In this document: positions 46,501-63,195 of the stretch, piece by piece | How positions within the stretch are numbered: position 1 is the stretch's first letter | How the letters are laid out: each line of letters opens with the position of its first letter | Assembly (NCBI RefSeq): GCF_030435805.1 | Contig: NC_081305.1 | Location: 55,152,001 to 55,216,000 of the forward strand | From: Mustela lutreola | Lineage: Eukaryota > Chordata > Mammalia > Carnivora > Mustelidae | DNA length: 64,000 bases | Direction: 5' to 3' | Translations under genes and position numbers: made by a program | The notes under the pieces: model-generated | Databases searched by the model: none | Seen by the model: the letters and a program-made list of their open reading frames with translations, nothing else | Told to the model about the DNA's origin: nothing

Positions 46501-49500
46501 CCAGTGACCGACGGCTACTGAACCATCCATAGACAGGAAACTGAGGCCCAAGGAGGCAAAATCAGTTGCCAAGATCTCACAGCAAGTAGGCAGCAGATTT
46601 GAACCCAAGGAGTCTGGCTCCCTTTCCCTGCCCCATCCCATCTCTCCATGGAAGATGACATCATCCCTATTCCTAGGGAGGCAAAGGCTTTCCCTGCACC
46701 CTTCCCACTGTGTGCCATGTCTGCACCCCATCCCTGCCCAGCAGCCTACCGATGAGGCTGCGGTAACCGTGCAGCAGTGAGTTCCTCCGCTCCTGCTCAG
46801 GGCTCACGGATTTCCACTGCAGCTTCATTCGGAAGTACTCATCCCTGCGGGGGAAGGGCAGGTGAGACACGAGGCCACCAAAGCAGGCCACCTACTCATC
46901 TTGGCCATCGCTCCCCCTGCCCTGTGCCACTCCTGACATCTCTCATGACACACAACATCCTTGTGAGCTTTTCTTTAAAGTTTTTTTTTTTTTCAAGTGC
47001 TCTGTACCCCCACCCTGGGGCTCGAACTCATGACCCCAAGATCCAGAGCCACACACACTCCTGAGCTAGCCAGGGACCCCACTGTGGGCTTTTGTTCAGT
47101 CTGTCATCCCCACCGGACAGAGAGCACCAGGGCGGGGGACCAGGACACGCAGCAGGGGCACAACATGTAGTGTACCAGGAATGAGAAGCAGGCCCCCCGG
47201 GTTAAGGAAACCGGCTGAAGAGTGACAACAGCTACGACATTATATTGCTGGAACAAAAACTGATGCCCACGGGGGACGAGCCTGCCTGCTTACTGCCGTC
47301 TCCATGTGTGACGGTGGGTGCCCAGCACGTGGTGGGCTCATGACTGACAACTGCGGAGCGAGCCCATCAGTGCACCTGTGATGGGCCAGGTATTGTTCTG
47401 GAATGGGGGACATGGTCGGCTGGGGTGGCCGCAGTGGCTCTCACTCACGTTTTCTTGCGCACGTGGGCCTTGTGCTCCTCAGCTGAGCCCTCCCAGCTGA
47501 GGTACCCCAGGAGGAACTTCCAAGCTTCACGCCTCAGGCCAGGGCTCAGACCCTGGGGGACAGAGTGGGACCGGTGGCTCAGAAGGGCCTCCCATGGCCA
47601 ACCGCAAGCCCTACCTAGTTCCCCAACCCCACAGCACACGGCCGGCGCCTCACCCCGGAGAAGATGCGGGCCTTCAGCACGGGGACCTTCTGCAGGCGGC
47701 CCTCAGGGCCCACGTGGTGGGCCCACTCCTCCTCGGTGAGTGGAGGTGCCCGCTCCACGGCTGGCCGCGGCCCCAACTCCACCTGTGTGACACAAGGCCG
47801 GTGAGCTCAGGGACTCCCACACCCTCCCCAGCCCCGCCCACCTGCAGGTTAGCTCCACAGACAGTTAACCCGCAGGGTGGGAAGCACCCCGCCCCAGGGT
47901 TCAGTACCAAAGCCACCTCGTGTCAGGAAGCTCCCCTCCCCCCACAATAACAGGAAATAGGTACACAGGCTCTAAGCACTCTCCTCAAAGCCCCTCCTCA
48001 TGCGATCTATGACTGGGGTGCTGTATCATCCCCGTTCTGGGGGAAAAGGAGGCCTAGGGAATTAGTCACCTGCCCAGGTGACAGCCAGAAGACAGGAGGG
48101 TCCACCTGATACTCACACAGGAAATGACCTCAAACCCAGGCTCCGGCTCATCATCAGGGGGTGGAAGAAGATCAGGGGAGGCCCCTTCTAGGTGTGGCTG
48201 CAGGGCTCCCCTGAAGAAGTTGGTCACACGGGAGAAGCTGCTAAAGGTGGTGGAGTAGGGGTCCTGGAGAAAGCGCTGCGGACAGGGCCAACAGGGTGCT
48301 CACAGCTGCACCCCACCCTTCCTCACCCAGTACGGTCCGCCCCTCCCTGCCCACAGGGGCCAGGCAGGTCAGTGGAACACTCACAGACACCACGTTGGAG
48401 CTGTCCTGGTCGAAGAGCTGGAGGTGGTGGAAGGAGCTGGAGAGGGCCGAGGAGTCGTGGGGGAAGACAAGGTAGAGGCGGGGGTCCTGTGGGGAGCTGA
48501 GGAGGGGCAATGTGGTGACACCCAGGCAGAGGGCCCCATGTGCGTCCCCTCCCTCTCTCAGTCCAACTGCCCCTGGGGAGTCCCTCACCTACAGCCTGAC
48601 CTACAGCTGGACCCCAGGGGTGGACACACAACCCAGGGCTGGCCACTGAGGGCCAAGGCCCTCCTGCTTCCCACAGGAACCAATTTAGGGACAGGCCAGG
48701 GAGAGGCAGCTCCGGGATGCTGCTGGGGAAGGAGCTGCTTCGGTCACCAGGGCTGCTAAGGGACCTCTGGAGAACAATACAAACTTAAGAGGGAAAAAGA
48801 GCAATTCTTCCTAAGTTCCAGGACCTAAGTCCTGCCTGAAATCAAACCACACGTTGACTTTGTGATTACATGTATCAGCTGATTCCCTTCATCTGCCTTT
48901 ATTTGTTGTTGTTTTTTTTAAAATATTTTATTTATTTATTAGACAGTGAGAGAGGGAACACAAGCAGAGAGAGCTGGAGAGATGGAAGCAGGCCTCCAGC
49001 CGAGCCAGGAGCCTGATGCGGGACTCGGCCACAGGACTCTGGGATCGTGACCCCAGGACTCTGGGATCCTGGCCTGAGCCACCCAGGCACCGCCCCCTTT
49101 GTCTACCTTTAAATCTGCTTCACAGCCCTGAGGGGCCAGGTTGCAGCCGCAGGGGGCCAGGGCCTGCCACAAAGGCCTGATGCTGGGAAAAGGCTCACCT
49201 GGCCAACAGCAGGTAGCGGCTGAGGACCCGGAGAAGGGCGCGGGTCCCCCCTCGGTGAAAGTGCAGGGCAGGCAGGGAGCCCCCAGCCTGGGTCACCAGG
49301 ACCAGGTAGGCCCAGCTGAGGCCCGGCTTGGACCGGCGGATGGACTTGAGCTCCCCGAGGCTCACCGAGAAGGCCCAGAAGCCCCGAGGGGAACTGGGCT
49401 CTGCACCTGGGGAAGAGCACATGTTGGGAGCAGGCCTGGGGAGGCAGAGGCAGCGCAGATCTCCATGGGGAGCCACGTCTCCTTGGAAACATGACTGACT

Positions 49501-52500
49501 TGCTCGAAAATTTCCCTTGGCTCCCTGTGGCCCTCAGAGCAAAGACTGTGTTCTTAACCTGGTGGCAGTTCCCTGAGGTCCATCTCCTGCCCCCCGCACA
49601 TCTCATCTCCAGCCTCTCCTTCACTCCAAGCCCCACACTCCAGTGTCCTAAACACACCCAGGGCCTCTGGCCTTGCATGGCTACCTTCTCTGCTGGGGAG
49701 AAAACTCCCAGGTGTCCCCCAGGGCCCTCTGGAGAACAATACAGGGGCTGGCATCGCCTCCTCCTGGAAGGCTTCTCCATTCTCCGGAGGGGCCGGATGC
49801 CTCCTCTGGTGCCCCCAGAACCTTGTAGGACTCCAGAATAGCCCAAATCACTCTCTCACCCCACAATTGTCACCGCCACAGCCTGGACACCTTCACAAGC
49901 AGAGGATTTCTGCGGGGGTGCCCACAACCCACCCAGGAGCCCGGAGAGATAGCCAGACTGCAAACCCCATAGACCCTGCCAGGCGGAACCTGGGCCGGGG
50001 ACAGCGCTGCACCCCGATCCACGCGCCTGAGACTGGAAGGCCAGCAACGGACAGTCACCTTGACTATGGCCAGCAAAGTCTGTGGAGCCTTGACCACTGA
50101 GGTAAGACGTGTCTCCACCTGCCCCTCAGGGGCCCAGGCTCAGCCTACCTCTGGTGGGCTCTAAGTGACGAGACTGTGGCCGCACAGTGCTGATGACAGC
50201 CCAGTCGGGTTCATAGCCAGGGTCAAAGGTTGGTTCCTCCTCAGAGGTGCAAGAATCACCCCCACTGACGTCCTTGGGAGAGGAAAGGAAGAGAAGAGAG
50301 TGAGGTGCTGCGGATTGAGGGTTTCCAGATCTGAGCCGTGAGGCTGCCCTGGAAGGCAGCCCCAGTAAACAAATAGGGAAACTGAGGCAGACGACGTGCA
50401 GTCAGCCAACAGTGCTGGCCACAGGCCGTGGGGAAGGACAGGGAGAGCTGCAGAGGCTAGGAGTCCCTTTCATGGGCTAGTGTATGCCTTTCTGTCAGGC
50501 AGAGGCTGGAAGGCGAAAACTACATTTCCCAGACTCCTTTGCAGCTACGGGTCACACCACAAGGCAGAGGCAGAAGGCAGGAAGGAGGCAGGGGTAACTT
50601 CTTGCCACTCCCAGGGTGGGTGCTGACGGGGGAGGCTCCTGTTTTCCGGCACAGAGAGGTGACTAGGGTGGAGGAGGTAGCTAGCTCTGTGTCCCAGCGC
50701 CCAGTCACTGGCTTGGTGAGGGCCCAGTGGCTTCCTGCCCTTGGGTGGCAGCTCGGGTGGTAGTGTTCTTGGGTCTCCACAGGCTCCACAATGATCTCTC
50801 CCCACTGCCCTCATTTCAGAGGTGGTGGCAGCTCCCCGGGCAGGTCAGTTCTACAGGGTCAGTTCTGTTCTGCCAGCTCTCGTACAAATTTGCCAGGCCT
50901 CTACTGGCCCGCCTTGAATCCCGTTCTGCTGAAAGTAACTGGAGTGTCCCAGGACTCCCGCAATAAAACCCTGCACGAGGGTCCTTGTTGAAGGACCCAG
51001 ACAATGAGTCCACCCAAAAGCCGTTTCTCTGCTCCTTCCAGGTTCACAGAGCCCCTCCCACAACAAAGCCTCCCACTGTTTGCTTTCTCAGCCTTCCTTG
51101 TGGATCTGTCTCTGGCCAGTGGGAGCCAAGATGCCACCTCTGGAGAGTTTAAAAGGAGGAAAATTCCTGATAAAAAAGGGCACCTACATAAGTGACCACC
51201 ACCCTATTCAGGCCAGTCTTTGAAGGCTGTGGAAGGAGAACACTGTATCTGGAGCTCTGATAGCCAACTAGGGCCATGAGGGGAGTCACAGAGACACCTG
51301 TCCACGAGGCTGCTGAGCCAGCCCCAGCAAAGCCATCCCGTGTCTTGTGGGGTGAATGGGATATTTCACCAACGTTTACATAACATAATGAGAGTCAACA
51401 CTGCCTTCCGCCAGTGTTTGCAGCCCTCTGCCTCTTGGGCACACAGCAGGATCGCATGGCTGGGTGTAGCCATGCAGCTGGCTCTGACCAGGGGACTGCG
51501 AGGTACCCCTTCCAGGATGGACTGTTTAACTGCCAGGGAAGAGCTCTTGCCCCCTGCCACAAGGAATGTAGCTGCTCTAGCAGCATGCTTCCCTGACCAA
51601 TCACGACGAACAGAGCTCCTCAGTCAACCTGCAACACAAGGAGCGAAACCAGTCCCAAAAAACTGGAGCTCCAGAAGCCTTTTTGGACCACAAGGCAGCT
51701 GTGAGGATGGCAGAGCAATGCTGGAAGGAAGCCAGGTTGGTGGTGACACATGGCCTTTTCAACCGCAGAGGCAGGCGTTTCTATGCAGGTGAAGCCGCTG
51801 TCACTTCTGTTTCTATCCCACACAGCCGAAAACAACTCCTCGCTGATGCAGAGTGTCTGGGAAATGTCTTGCTTTTCCCAATGAGCAGAAGAGATGTGAC
51901 TGGCACCCTGCTCGCCCCCCTCTTCCTGCCTTAAAAGGAGGTGCAGCTGAACAAGTCATCTAAAGGTGACCAGGGCATGCACAGGAGGGTCTCAGTGATC
52001 CAGGCCCTGACATCACCGGCCAAGGCCAGCAGCTCCATCTCTCTGAGTGTCTCGTGAGAGGAGAGGAAAAAATTTGTCTCCTGAACTTGTCACCAGCCTG
52101 ATTTTGTGTTTCTTGGAGCCTTGTGTTCCTTGTATCCTGCGTGCATACGTGCCTTTTCCACTGAAGCCTGCCTCAGTGGGTATCTGTTAATCAAGGATGA
52201 GAGGACGGAGGAGGACAGCCACATTTTCAAGAAAGGCACTCAGCTGGCCTGTGAGGCTGATGAAAAATGCAAAATGCTGGTTGCTTCTTCCTCAACCCTG
52301 GGAAGCCAGGTGTTCCTCAGCAGAATTCTGGAATTTCCATTTGTTACCCACTCCCAGGTTATTCAAAGCCCCACTGCCCCAGGTGAGGCTTCCTTCTCTC
52401 TCCCTGACCCATCATTCTAACCTCCCTGACCTCCCAGCCTCCATCCTCCCTCCATTTGGCCTTCTGCCCATCCCCCGCATGGGTTTCCCAACGGAGCTTT

Positions 52501-54083
52501 CCACATCCACACCCTTCTCCTCCCATAGTTCCCCCGGGGAACTCCAGAACACAGTCCAAGCTTCTCAGCTGTGCATTTCAAGCCCAACCACCATCCCAGC
52601 AAACCCCCTCTACAGAGACATCCCATCTCCTCCTATATCCTGAAATGCTCTTCCTCCTGCTGTCCCTGAAATACCTTCTTGCCCCCTTCTCATCATTGAG
52701 TTTCAGCGCTAATACCTGCTCCCTCCAGAAAGGGGCATGCCTTTGAAACCACAGAGTCCAGGTTCAAACCCCAGTTCCAACACTTCCTAGCTTTCTGACC
52801 TTACAAAAGGGGCTTCCAATCATTGTGCCTCAGTTTCCCAAAATAGAATGAGTGTGAAGACTGAGGCAGGGTCTGGGGTAAACTCATCTCCAGGTCCCAG
52901 CACAGGGCCTGGTGATGAAAAGTCTGTAACAATCTCTAATAAAAGCCTCAGGAGTCTCATAACGAAAAGAGCAAAGTCTGGTACGGAGAGTAGGAAGAAG
53001 CCCTAGAAAGTATACTTTCCGCTCCTGGGGAAATGCCACACCCCTTCGAGTTCTTGTGGACTGAGAGCCCGTGAAACCTGAATCCACTGGGTGTGTTGAC
53101 CTCCTGCAGCATCACAGGGCTCTCCCAAAAAGGAAAGGGGATGAGGGGGCTGCCTCCCCACCGCTATGAATCTCATGGTGTCTGCTTTCTTTCAAATGGG
53201 CACCTTCAGCCCCATTTCACAGAGAAAAGAAAACCAAGGGGCCGAGAGAGCCTAGACCCCAAGCAGGATCACATATGCTCCAAGAGTAAGTCTGATATTA
53301 CACCCAGGTTCTTCAAATGTCTTCCACTGCCCCAACCTGGGAAAAAACAAGTAGAGAAAGGGGAAGGGAGGAAAGCCTACCTTCTTGGAGAAGAGAATTT
53401 GGGTGGAATCCCCAGCCTCTTCTACCGGAACCCAGTGCAGAAGGACATCACTGTCCTGAGAAAAAAAGAGGGTTTAGAGAGACATCCCCCCCAAATCTCC
53501 CCAAGTCGTATTTCCAGACTTCTTTCCTCCTCTGGCCCCTCAGACTTACAAAGCCCCTTCTTTCGCTCCAGTCCGCACCCCCTGCCTTCCCACAGTCCCA
53601 TTGGGACCTCCAGACCATTCGCCTCCAGATGCCGCCTCCAACCGGCTCTGGACCTGCCCGAGCCCTGCTCCCTTCCGGCCCACCTTCTCCACAACGCGGA
53701 TGACGCCAGCGATGAGGGAGTCCGGGTCTTGGTGCTTCTTAGCACTGGTGTGCAAGTACACGCCACCTTTCTCAAACACCACCTGGGGACAGAACCAGTG
53801 AGGGGCGGGACCCAAACGCAGGAAGACTCAAGGGGGCGGGGCCCACAAGCACTTCCCGGCCGCCCATGGGGCGGGGCTAAAAGGTAAGCGTCTAACCTAG
53901 GGCAGTGGAGGAGAGGGTGACAGCGCATTTGTAAACGAACGGTGTGTTCGCTAAGGCTCAGCGGGGTTCCCAGAGCCCGGGCAGGGCGTTGGGGCGAAGC
54001 CGACTACCGGAGGGCGTCGCTTCGCATCCACAGAAAGATAAGAACGCGTTTCCATTGCCTACCCTGTAACCGGCTCCCTCCAT
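43599..54083 (-). CDS. TBC1D17: TBC1D17, Rab GTPase-activating protein, 17 coding exons
   Basis: TBC-domain RabGAP (reported Rab8/Rab5-family and autophagy roles; cytosol and endosomes). Exons on the minus strand: 54083-54063, 53782-53684, 53455-53381, 50272-50149, 49406-49199, 48496-48385, 48275-48117, 47782-47654, 47552-47449, 46844-46750, 46314-46198, 46093-45993, 45903-45804, 44882-44785, 44625-44509, 43982-43896, 43802-43599. They sum to 1950 nt, 649 residues (human 648), with every junction GT-AG and in frame. The N-terminal half (MEGAGYRVVFEKGGVYLHTS) is the RUTBC-type domain. The TBC domain covers about residues 305-520 and keeps both catalytic fingers: IERDVSR (I375, D378, R381) and YVQG (Y416, Q418). 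The C-terminus is Pro-rich and ends in an acidic EEEEEESAES. The start sits in a CpG-rich promoter shared with AKT1S1. Confidence 0.96.
45190..45480 (+). repeat. Old LINE fragment (L1M-like) in TBC1D17 intron
   Basis: ccagtgctggtggaggtgtgagg ... tttagcctaaaggaactatcc ... taatgcaaaattacaaataacc in substance, as in the 3' part of old L1 elements. The family is uncertain. Confidence 0.45.
46470..46622 (-). repeat. MIR SINE
   Basis: aggaaactgaggcccaaggaggc ... tcacagcaagtaggcagcagatttgaaccc, reverse MIR core. Confidence 0.7.
46978..47080 (-). mobile_element. Old short Can-SINE in TBC1D17 intron
   Basis: caagtgctctgtaccccc ... gctcgaactcatgacccc ... agctagccagggacccc, head-only form. Confidence 0.78.
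48912..49093 (-). mobile_element. Can-SINE in TBC1D17 intron
   Basis: aatattttatttatttattagacag ... gagccacccaggcaccgcccc, reverse. One short segment (caggactctgggatc) is duplicated inside it. Confidence 0.88.
52745..52870 (+). repeat. MIR SINE
   Basis: agagtccaggttcaaaccccagttcc ... gtgcctcagtttccc in MIR order. Confidence 0.72.
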
Positions 54084-55156
54084 AGTCGCCGCCGAGGTCC
54101 CACTCCTCCGGCCCTCTCCCTTTCCGGGTCATCGTGCTGTCACATCCGGATAGGAGACCCCCCCTCAAGCCTGGGCAGTGGTAGCGCCCTTGCCTGTTCT
54201 AGAACAGGAGTGGATGTAACCATCTTTCAGAGTGGGGTGGCTGAACTTGAACAACTAGTGTGTAAGTCACATGGCGCAGACGGCGAAGGTGGAGCAGGCC
54301 AGCAAGAGTGCGCAAGCGCAGTGCTGTTCCCCAGCCACGAAGTAAACAAGGGGGAGGGTCCAAGGGCTCCACCTCCTCGCCCAAGCTCTCGCCGAAACAC
54401 CGGCTTCTTTCTCCATATTGTGTACTGGCATCGAAGCCAGTGAGGTGCCATTTTGCTCGAGGGCACGGCCAAAGCCTGTCTGCTGCGGCCATGTTAATGC
54501 GGGGCATTAACAATGCCCCCGTCTCCCTGAGGGGCGCGACATAGAGGTCCTGGAAAAGAAACGGGTAAAGGAAAAGAAGGTGAGAGGAGGTGTACGTCAC
54601 AAGAGGTGCCGAGGGACCTGGGTTAACGGGATGAAGCCGTCAGTATTCCCGGGAACGAAGCCGACCCCGTCGAATTCCTGAGTCACCGTCGGGAGGCGGT
54701 GGCCTGAGCCGCCATATTGAAGCCTGGCAAACCGAAGCAAAAAAAGTTGCCTTTGGATCTTTCCCCACTTTGGTGCTGAAAGGGGATAAATTGGAGGGAG
54801 AATCCATATACATTTTGGGCAAGCGGCACCATGTCGTTAATGGGCACTGCTTTCCTCCACTTCTGTGGAAAAGGTCGACGATGGGTAAGGGACGTCAGGT
54901 CGCTGGCCTTAGTTTACTGTGGTCCTGAGAAGGCACGTAGTGACGGCCGTATTGGGAGCAAATCGAAATGGTTCTGGCTCGTTTCCGGGCAAGCTGAAGC
55001 CGTTCTTTCACCATCTTTCTTATGGGCACCCCGCTGTCGTCATTGCCCCACTGTGATCCGATGACGGCCATTTTGGTTTCGGGCGGCCGAATAAGGGAGG
55101 CGGAGTATGCAGCGTGGAGGCGGGCCAGCCGCACGGAAGTGACGTAAGGCGCCGCC
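54084..55156. promoter_or_regulatory. TBC1D17/AKT1S1 head-to-head promoter region
   Basis: About 1.07 kb of CpG-rich DNA between the TBC1D17 start codon (minus) and the first AKT1S1 start codon (plus). YY1-type cores GCCAT-A/G/T-TT occur at 54446-54455, 54486-54495, 54708-54719 and 55064-55076, with another GCCGCCAT at the AKT1S1 start. No TATA box stands out. A good donor at 54885 (GATGG/GTAAGG), preceded by ATG at 54831, could belong to an alternative AKT1S1 first exon. Its frame would not join the AKT1S1 frame. Confidence 0.7.
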
Positions 55157-55209
55157 ATGTCTTTTGAGGGCGGCGACGGCGCCGGGCCGGCCATGCTGGC
55201 TACGGGCAC
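55157..55209 (+). CDS. AKT1S1: AKT1S1 upstream in-frame first coding exon (long isoform)
   Basis: ATG in a strong Kozak setting (GCCGCCATGT) opens MSFEGGDGAGPAMLATG and ends at a GT donor (55210). Joined to the acceptor before 58497 it adds 20 residues in frame ahead of the usual Met (…[13 protein letters not shown]), giving 276 residues. I recall a human isoform of the same length with a near-identical extension. Confidence 0.8.
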
Positions 55210-57154
55210 GTGAGTGGAGGCGGCGTTGTGAACCGCGGTGTGGGGAGGATTTGGCCGTCCAGAGGAGAGGGGCGCTGGGAGGGCGAGCCGCTCGCGGGAG
55301 GGGTATGGCCTGCGTAGATCAGAGGGCAGAGATCTTCCAGCAACCCTACGCTCAGCGCTGGAAAGGGGTCGCCCGCGGGAACCGTCGTGTCTGACCCAAG
55401 GCAAAACCTAGACAGCCTTATCCTCCGGTCTCCAGACCCAAGAGGATCCTTGCCTTGGTCGTGGACCATCTCCACAGGGTCTGGGGGTTGCTCTGGGGGT
55501 ACTCGGGGCGCCCCTCACCCGTCCAAAGGCGGGACTTCCGGTCCTGGCCCCCACCTGGGCGGGATTTCCTGTTTTCTTCCTAGAGAAGTGGGTTTTTCCT
55601 GGACCCCCGGCCGAGGTGGGGAGGAGGTCAAGGAAATGCCCAGACGTTCATCTTTACCCCGGCTACGCGCAGTAGTGGATGGGGAGGGCATCTTCGAGTT
55701 TCTCCCACTTTGGGGGGGGTGGGAGGCCCTGCCAGTTTGACAGGTGGTTGGAAGGGGGCTTCACTAGCATCCCTCATTCTTTGGCGGACTTCGCTTCCTT
55801 CCTCACCTCTTCCTAGAGTCATTTTCTTCAGTTCACCTCCTCGTCTCATATTAAGAGGCCAGTTACTTTAGCTCTCCCCTCCCCTTGCTGTGGGGGACAA
55901 GCCTCACTTTTCCTTAATCCTAAAGTCCTCAGTTTGGGGGGCTGGGGAACCCTCCATCCATCTCTGAGCTCCTTAGAGGATACAGGACTTCCTCCAGCAG
56001 CTGGAAGGGTGGCGTCTTCCCTGGTCTTGGCCACTCTACTTTTGGAGAACTCACTCCAGAGAGCCCTCAGGCCTTCCGCAGAGAGGCGTGAGTTGCCCTC
56101 CTCCTGTTTGCCCAGGCCTCCTCCTTATAGCAGGGAGACCCTCCCTCCCACTCTCCCCACTTCAATCTTTTCAGTCCTGTAACTACCCTAAGATCTAGGT
56201 CAGAGAGTTCATCCTGATGTCCCAGGGATGTGAGAGCCCCAGGCCTTCCACAGCCAGGCTGTGTGACCTTGGGTCAATCATTTCCATGCCCTGAGCCTTG
56301 GTTTCCTAGGGGAGAGAGACCCTGAGCTGCCTCTCAGTTCTGTTGGATTTTGGAGTCAGGCAGAGAGCAGAGTCAGTCCTACTCTGACCCATTTAACTTC
56401 TGGGCCCTCTGATGAGTCCCTGAGGCTCTCTGAGTCTCATTTTCCCCATCTGGACATAAAACTTTCCTGCTAAGGAAGGCAAGATGGCATTTGGGGCTAA
56501 GAACAGGCTCTCCTCTCTGGCCCTATGACCCTAATCAAGATACTGAATCTCCCTGGCCCTTGGTTTGCAGCTGAAGTGGGGTGATAACAGCCCCTCCATG
56601 GTAGGGTTGGGGAGAGGGTGGATGAGAATGGTGACGACCTGCTTGGCATCCTTGCCTGGCCTGTGGGAAGCACTGGGTGAATTTGCTCTGGGGTCTATCA
56701 CGAATAGTGCTGGTTGTGTTCTTGCTGCCTGTGGCTTCCAGCAGGGGCTTTGTAATCCACAAGCCTTGCTGTCTCATCTGGAAGGGAACAGCTCCCACCT
56801 TAGTGGGTCAGGTTGGAGGTGAAATGACAGATGTGGGCTCCCTACACAGAGTCAGTGCTCAGCAAACACTGGCTTATGTGCTTAGGAGTTGAAAAGGGCC
56901 AGCAAATTGAAGTCAGGCTACACATGACCCAGGCTGGACTAGAACCGTGCTTGGATTCCTCCAGTGAGGGGGGGGTGCCCCTACCTTTTTGAGGAGGCTC
57001 CTCAGCTTCCCAGCCGCCCTGGCTCAACCACTCTACAGGAAGAAGAAAAATGAGGCACAGAGAGCGCCAGTGAGTGCTCCAAGGTCACACAGCAGGTTTG
57101 AGATAGCAGGAATCCAGCTCTCGTGCCCCTTGCTCTTTTCTCTCTCTCTTTCTC

Positions 57155-57271
57155 TTATTTTAAGTTTGTTTATTTATTTAAGTAATCTCTATACCCAGTG
57201 TGGGGCTCGAACTCATGACCCCAAGATCAGGAGTCGCATACTCTTCTAGTTGTACCAGCCAGGCGTCCCAC
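57155..57271 (-). mobile_element. Old short Can-SINE
   Basis: aagtaatctctatacccag ... ctcgaactcatgacccc ... gtaccagccaggcgtccca, head-only reverse copy. Confidence 0.8.
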
Positions 57272-57401
57272 CCTTTGCTCTTTTTATCTTGACCTTGGGG
57301 AGCTCACAGTGTGATGGAGGAGGCAGACAGAGGTACGATTGTCTTAAGCTCAAGGGACAGTGGGCTGTAATGGAGGTAGCCCAGGGCACTGTGCATCTAA
57401 G

Positions 57402-57439
57402 GAATCAGGATCAGAATCAGAATCAGGATCAGCTGATCC
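57402..57439. repeat. Hexamer repeat G(A/G)ATCA x5 with terminal palindrome
   Basis: Five hexamers (gaatca, ggatca, gaatca, gaatca, ggatca), then gctgatcc. The last 14 bases, ggatcagctgatcc, are a perfect palindrome. Confidence 0.85.
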
Positions 57440-58443
57440 GTCCTGGGGGATCAGGACGACTTCCAGAGGAACTGGCGGAACAGTCTTTTCAGAAGTACAG
57501 AGCTTCGTGAATGGAGTCTCAGCAAAGAGAGCTCCGCCCCTGCTCTCTGAGGCCTGCCACTGAGTGGGGCAAGGCTGGTGGCTCTGGGATCAGCCTTCCA
57601 GGCTCACCCTCGGGCAGCTCCACAGTGACTGGGGAGACAGAGATGGAGATGGACCCACACAGTCCTCCCCCAGAGCGCCCTGTGCTAGAATGGGGGGATT
57701 CACAGACGTTGTAGCCCAAAGAGGGGGGACTGATCTGATCTGGGGTGAGGGAAAGCTCCTTCCACGCTAGTGTGAGAGAAAGATTGACAAGTAACTGGTG
57801 GACACGGGATCTGGACTGTAGGCCTCAGGCCTCAGAAGTCTGGAAGTGTGTGAGGCTGAGCGGCCACAACTCTGTGCTGGGGAGACTTGGGAGGGGCAGG
57901 GGAAGGCTGAGAGGTTCAGGAAGAGGTGGGAACCATGGTCCAGCAGAAGGAGTGCTGGCCAGGCCTGTCATGTCAAATCTCCTGGAAGCCACATTAAAAA
58001 AGTAGAAGGGAAACAGATGAAATTCATTTCCACCATAGTTTATTTAGCCATTATGTCTGAAATGTCGTGTTTTCGACGTGTGATCAACGTCAGACTACCA
58101 CTGAGACCTTTGACATCCTCCCTCTTTGTACGAAGTCCTCAAACACCAGTGTGGATTTCATACTCCTGGTCCCGCTCCCCTTGGACCTGCCACATCTCAT
58201 GTGCTCCTTAGTCACATGTGGTTGGTGGTTCTGTATTGGACAAGGCAGGGCCAAGGTGGGGACTGGGGCTGTGAAAACTGGATGGACCAGGAAGGATGGG
58301 GCTGGAGGGTTGGGGACGGATGGAGTCAGGAGGTCCGGATGGGGAGGAATTTGGGGGAAGGGGTGAGCCCAGCTGGGAACAAGGTGGCCGGGAGGGATCA
58401 GAGTGGTGTCTAGGGGAAGGTGGACGCCTGGGGGCAGGTGTAG

Positions 58444-62254
<3,811 letters not shown>

Positions 62255-63195
62255 GGCTCGGGGAGCGCGCTTCCCGGCCCACCGTCCGCCCCGCCCCACA
62301 CTACACCCCTGCCCCGCCCCCGGGGCCGGCCAATCCGAGTCCGACCCGGGACCGGCCTCTCAGGTCCCCGGGGCTCCGGGATTGCCCCCTCCCTCCCAAT
62401 CCTGCTGTCCTTCCCTCCACGATCCTCTCACGCGCCGAGGAGTGGGACCTATCTAGTTTCCCTATTGCGTCTGTTGCCGCTTGCTTTGCCCGGCGACAGA
62501 TTCGTTCGATTAAGGGATTGGGTCGCTCCCAGATCGGGGCGTGGCTAGTTTAAAGCCCTCGCAGGGGTTACCCGTCTTTTTTTTGCCTAGCAACAAGGGC
62601 TTTGCCCGCGCGGCATTGGTTGAAAGAGAACAGTCAAGCCCCAGGATTGGGTAGTGGCAAGCCTGTTCGGCCTAGAGAATGGGAAACTCCTTCATTTGAT
62701 TGGCTTGAACCCAAAGGGCTTAACCAATATCCTGGGAGTAGCCATTCCCCCGTTCCTGGGTTTTCCCCGCCTGATTGGCTCTAGACTCCTGAGGGCGTGG
62801 CCAAACCTTCCTCCTGTGCCCAGGATTGGCCTGCGGCCTTAAATTTACGTTCTTTACACTACTGGGACTGGGGTCGTTTCTGACCGAGTCCTGACTACGT
62901 TCCCCTCTGTCCCCTTCCAGGGATGGCCCAATCCTGTCCCTGCATCTGACACCCTCTCATTGGTTCCATCCCATAACAGCCTGCCAATCGTAGTTCGTCC
63001 TTGCATCCAGGACGGCACCAGCTCCCGCCCCTCTCCCCCCACCCCCACAGGTGCCTTAAAGGGCCCTCGTCCACCCAAGGTTGGGGGCAGGGGCCCTCGC
63101 TCTCCGGCCCTTGTGTGGGGGGAGAGAGTCGTGGGTGGGGATCGGGAGTTGGGAGGGATGGTCTGAGATTAAAGAGTTTTACCTCTGACAAATGA
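62255..63195 (+). other. AKT1S1: AKT1S1 3' UTR with CCAAT-rich segment and poly(A) signal
   Basis: After the stop the sequence is first very GC-rich. It then carries twelve CCAAT/ATTGG pentamers between 62330 and 62988, and ends with ATTAAA at 63168-63173 followed by a GT-rich stretch (gtataaagtgtgttc). The end near 63190 is predicted from this signal. Confidence 0.7.
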
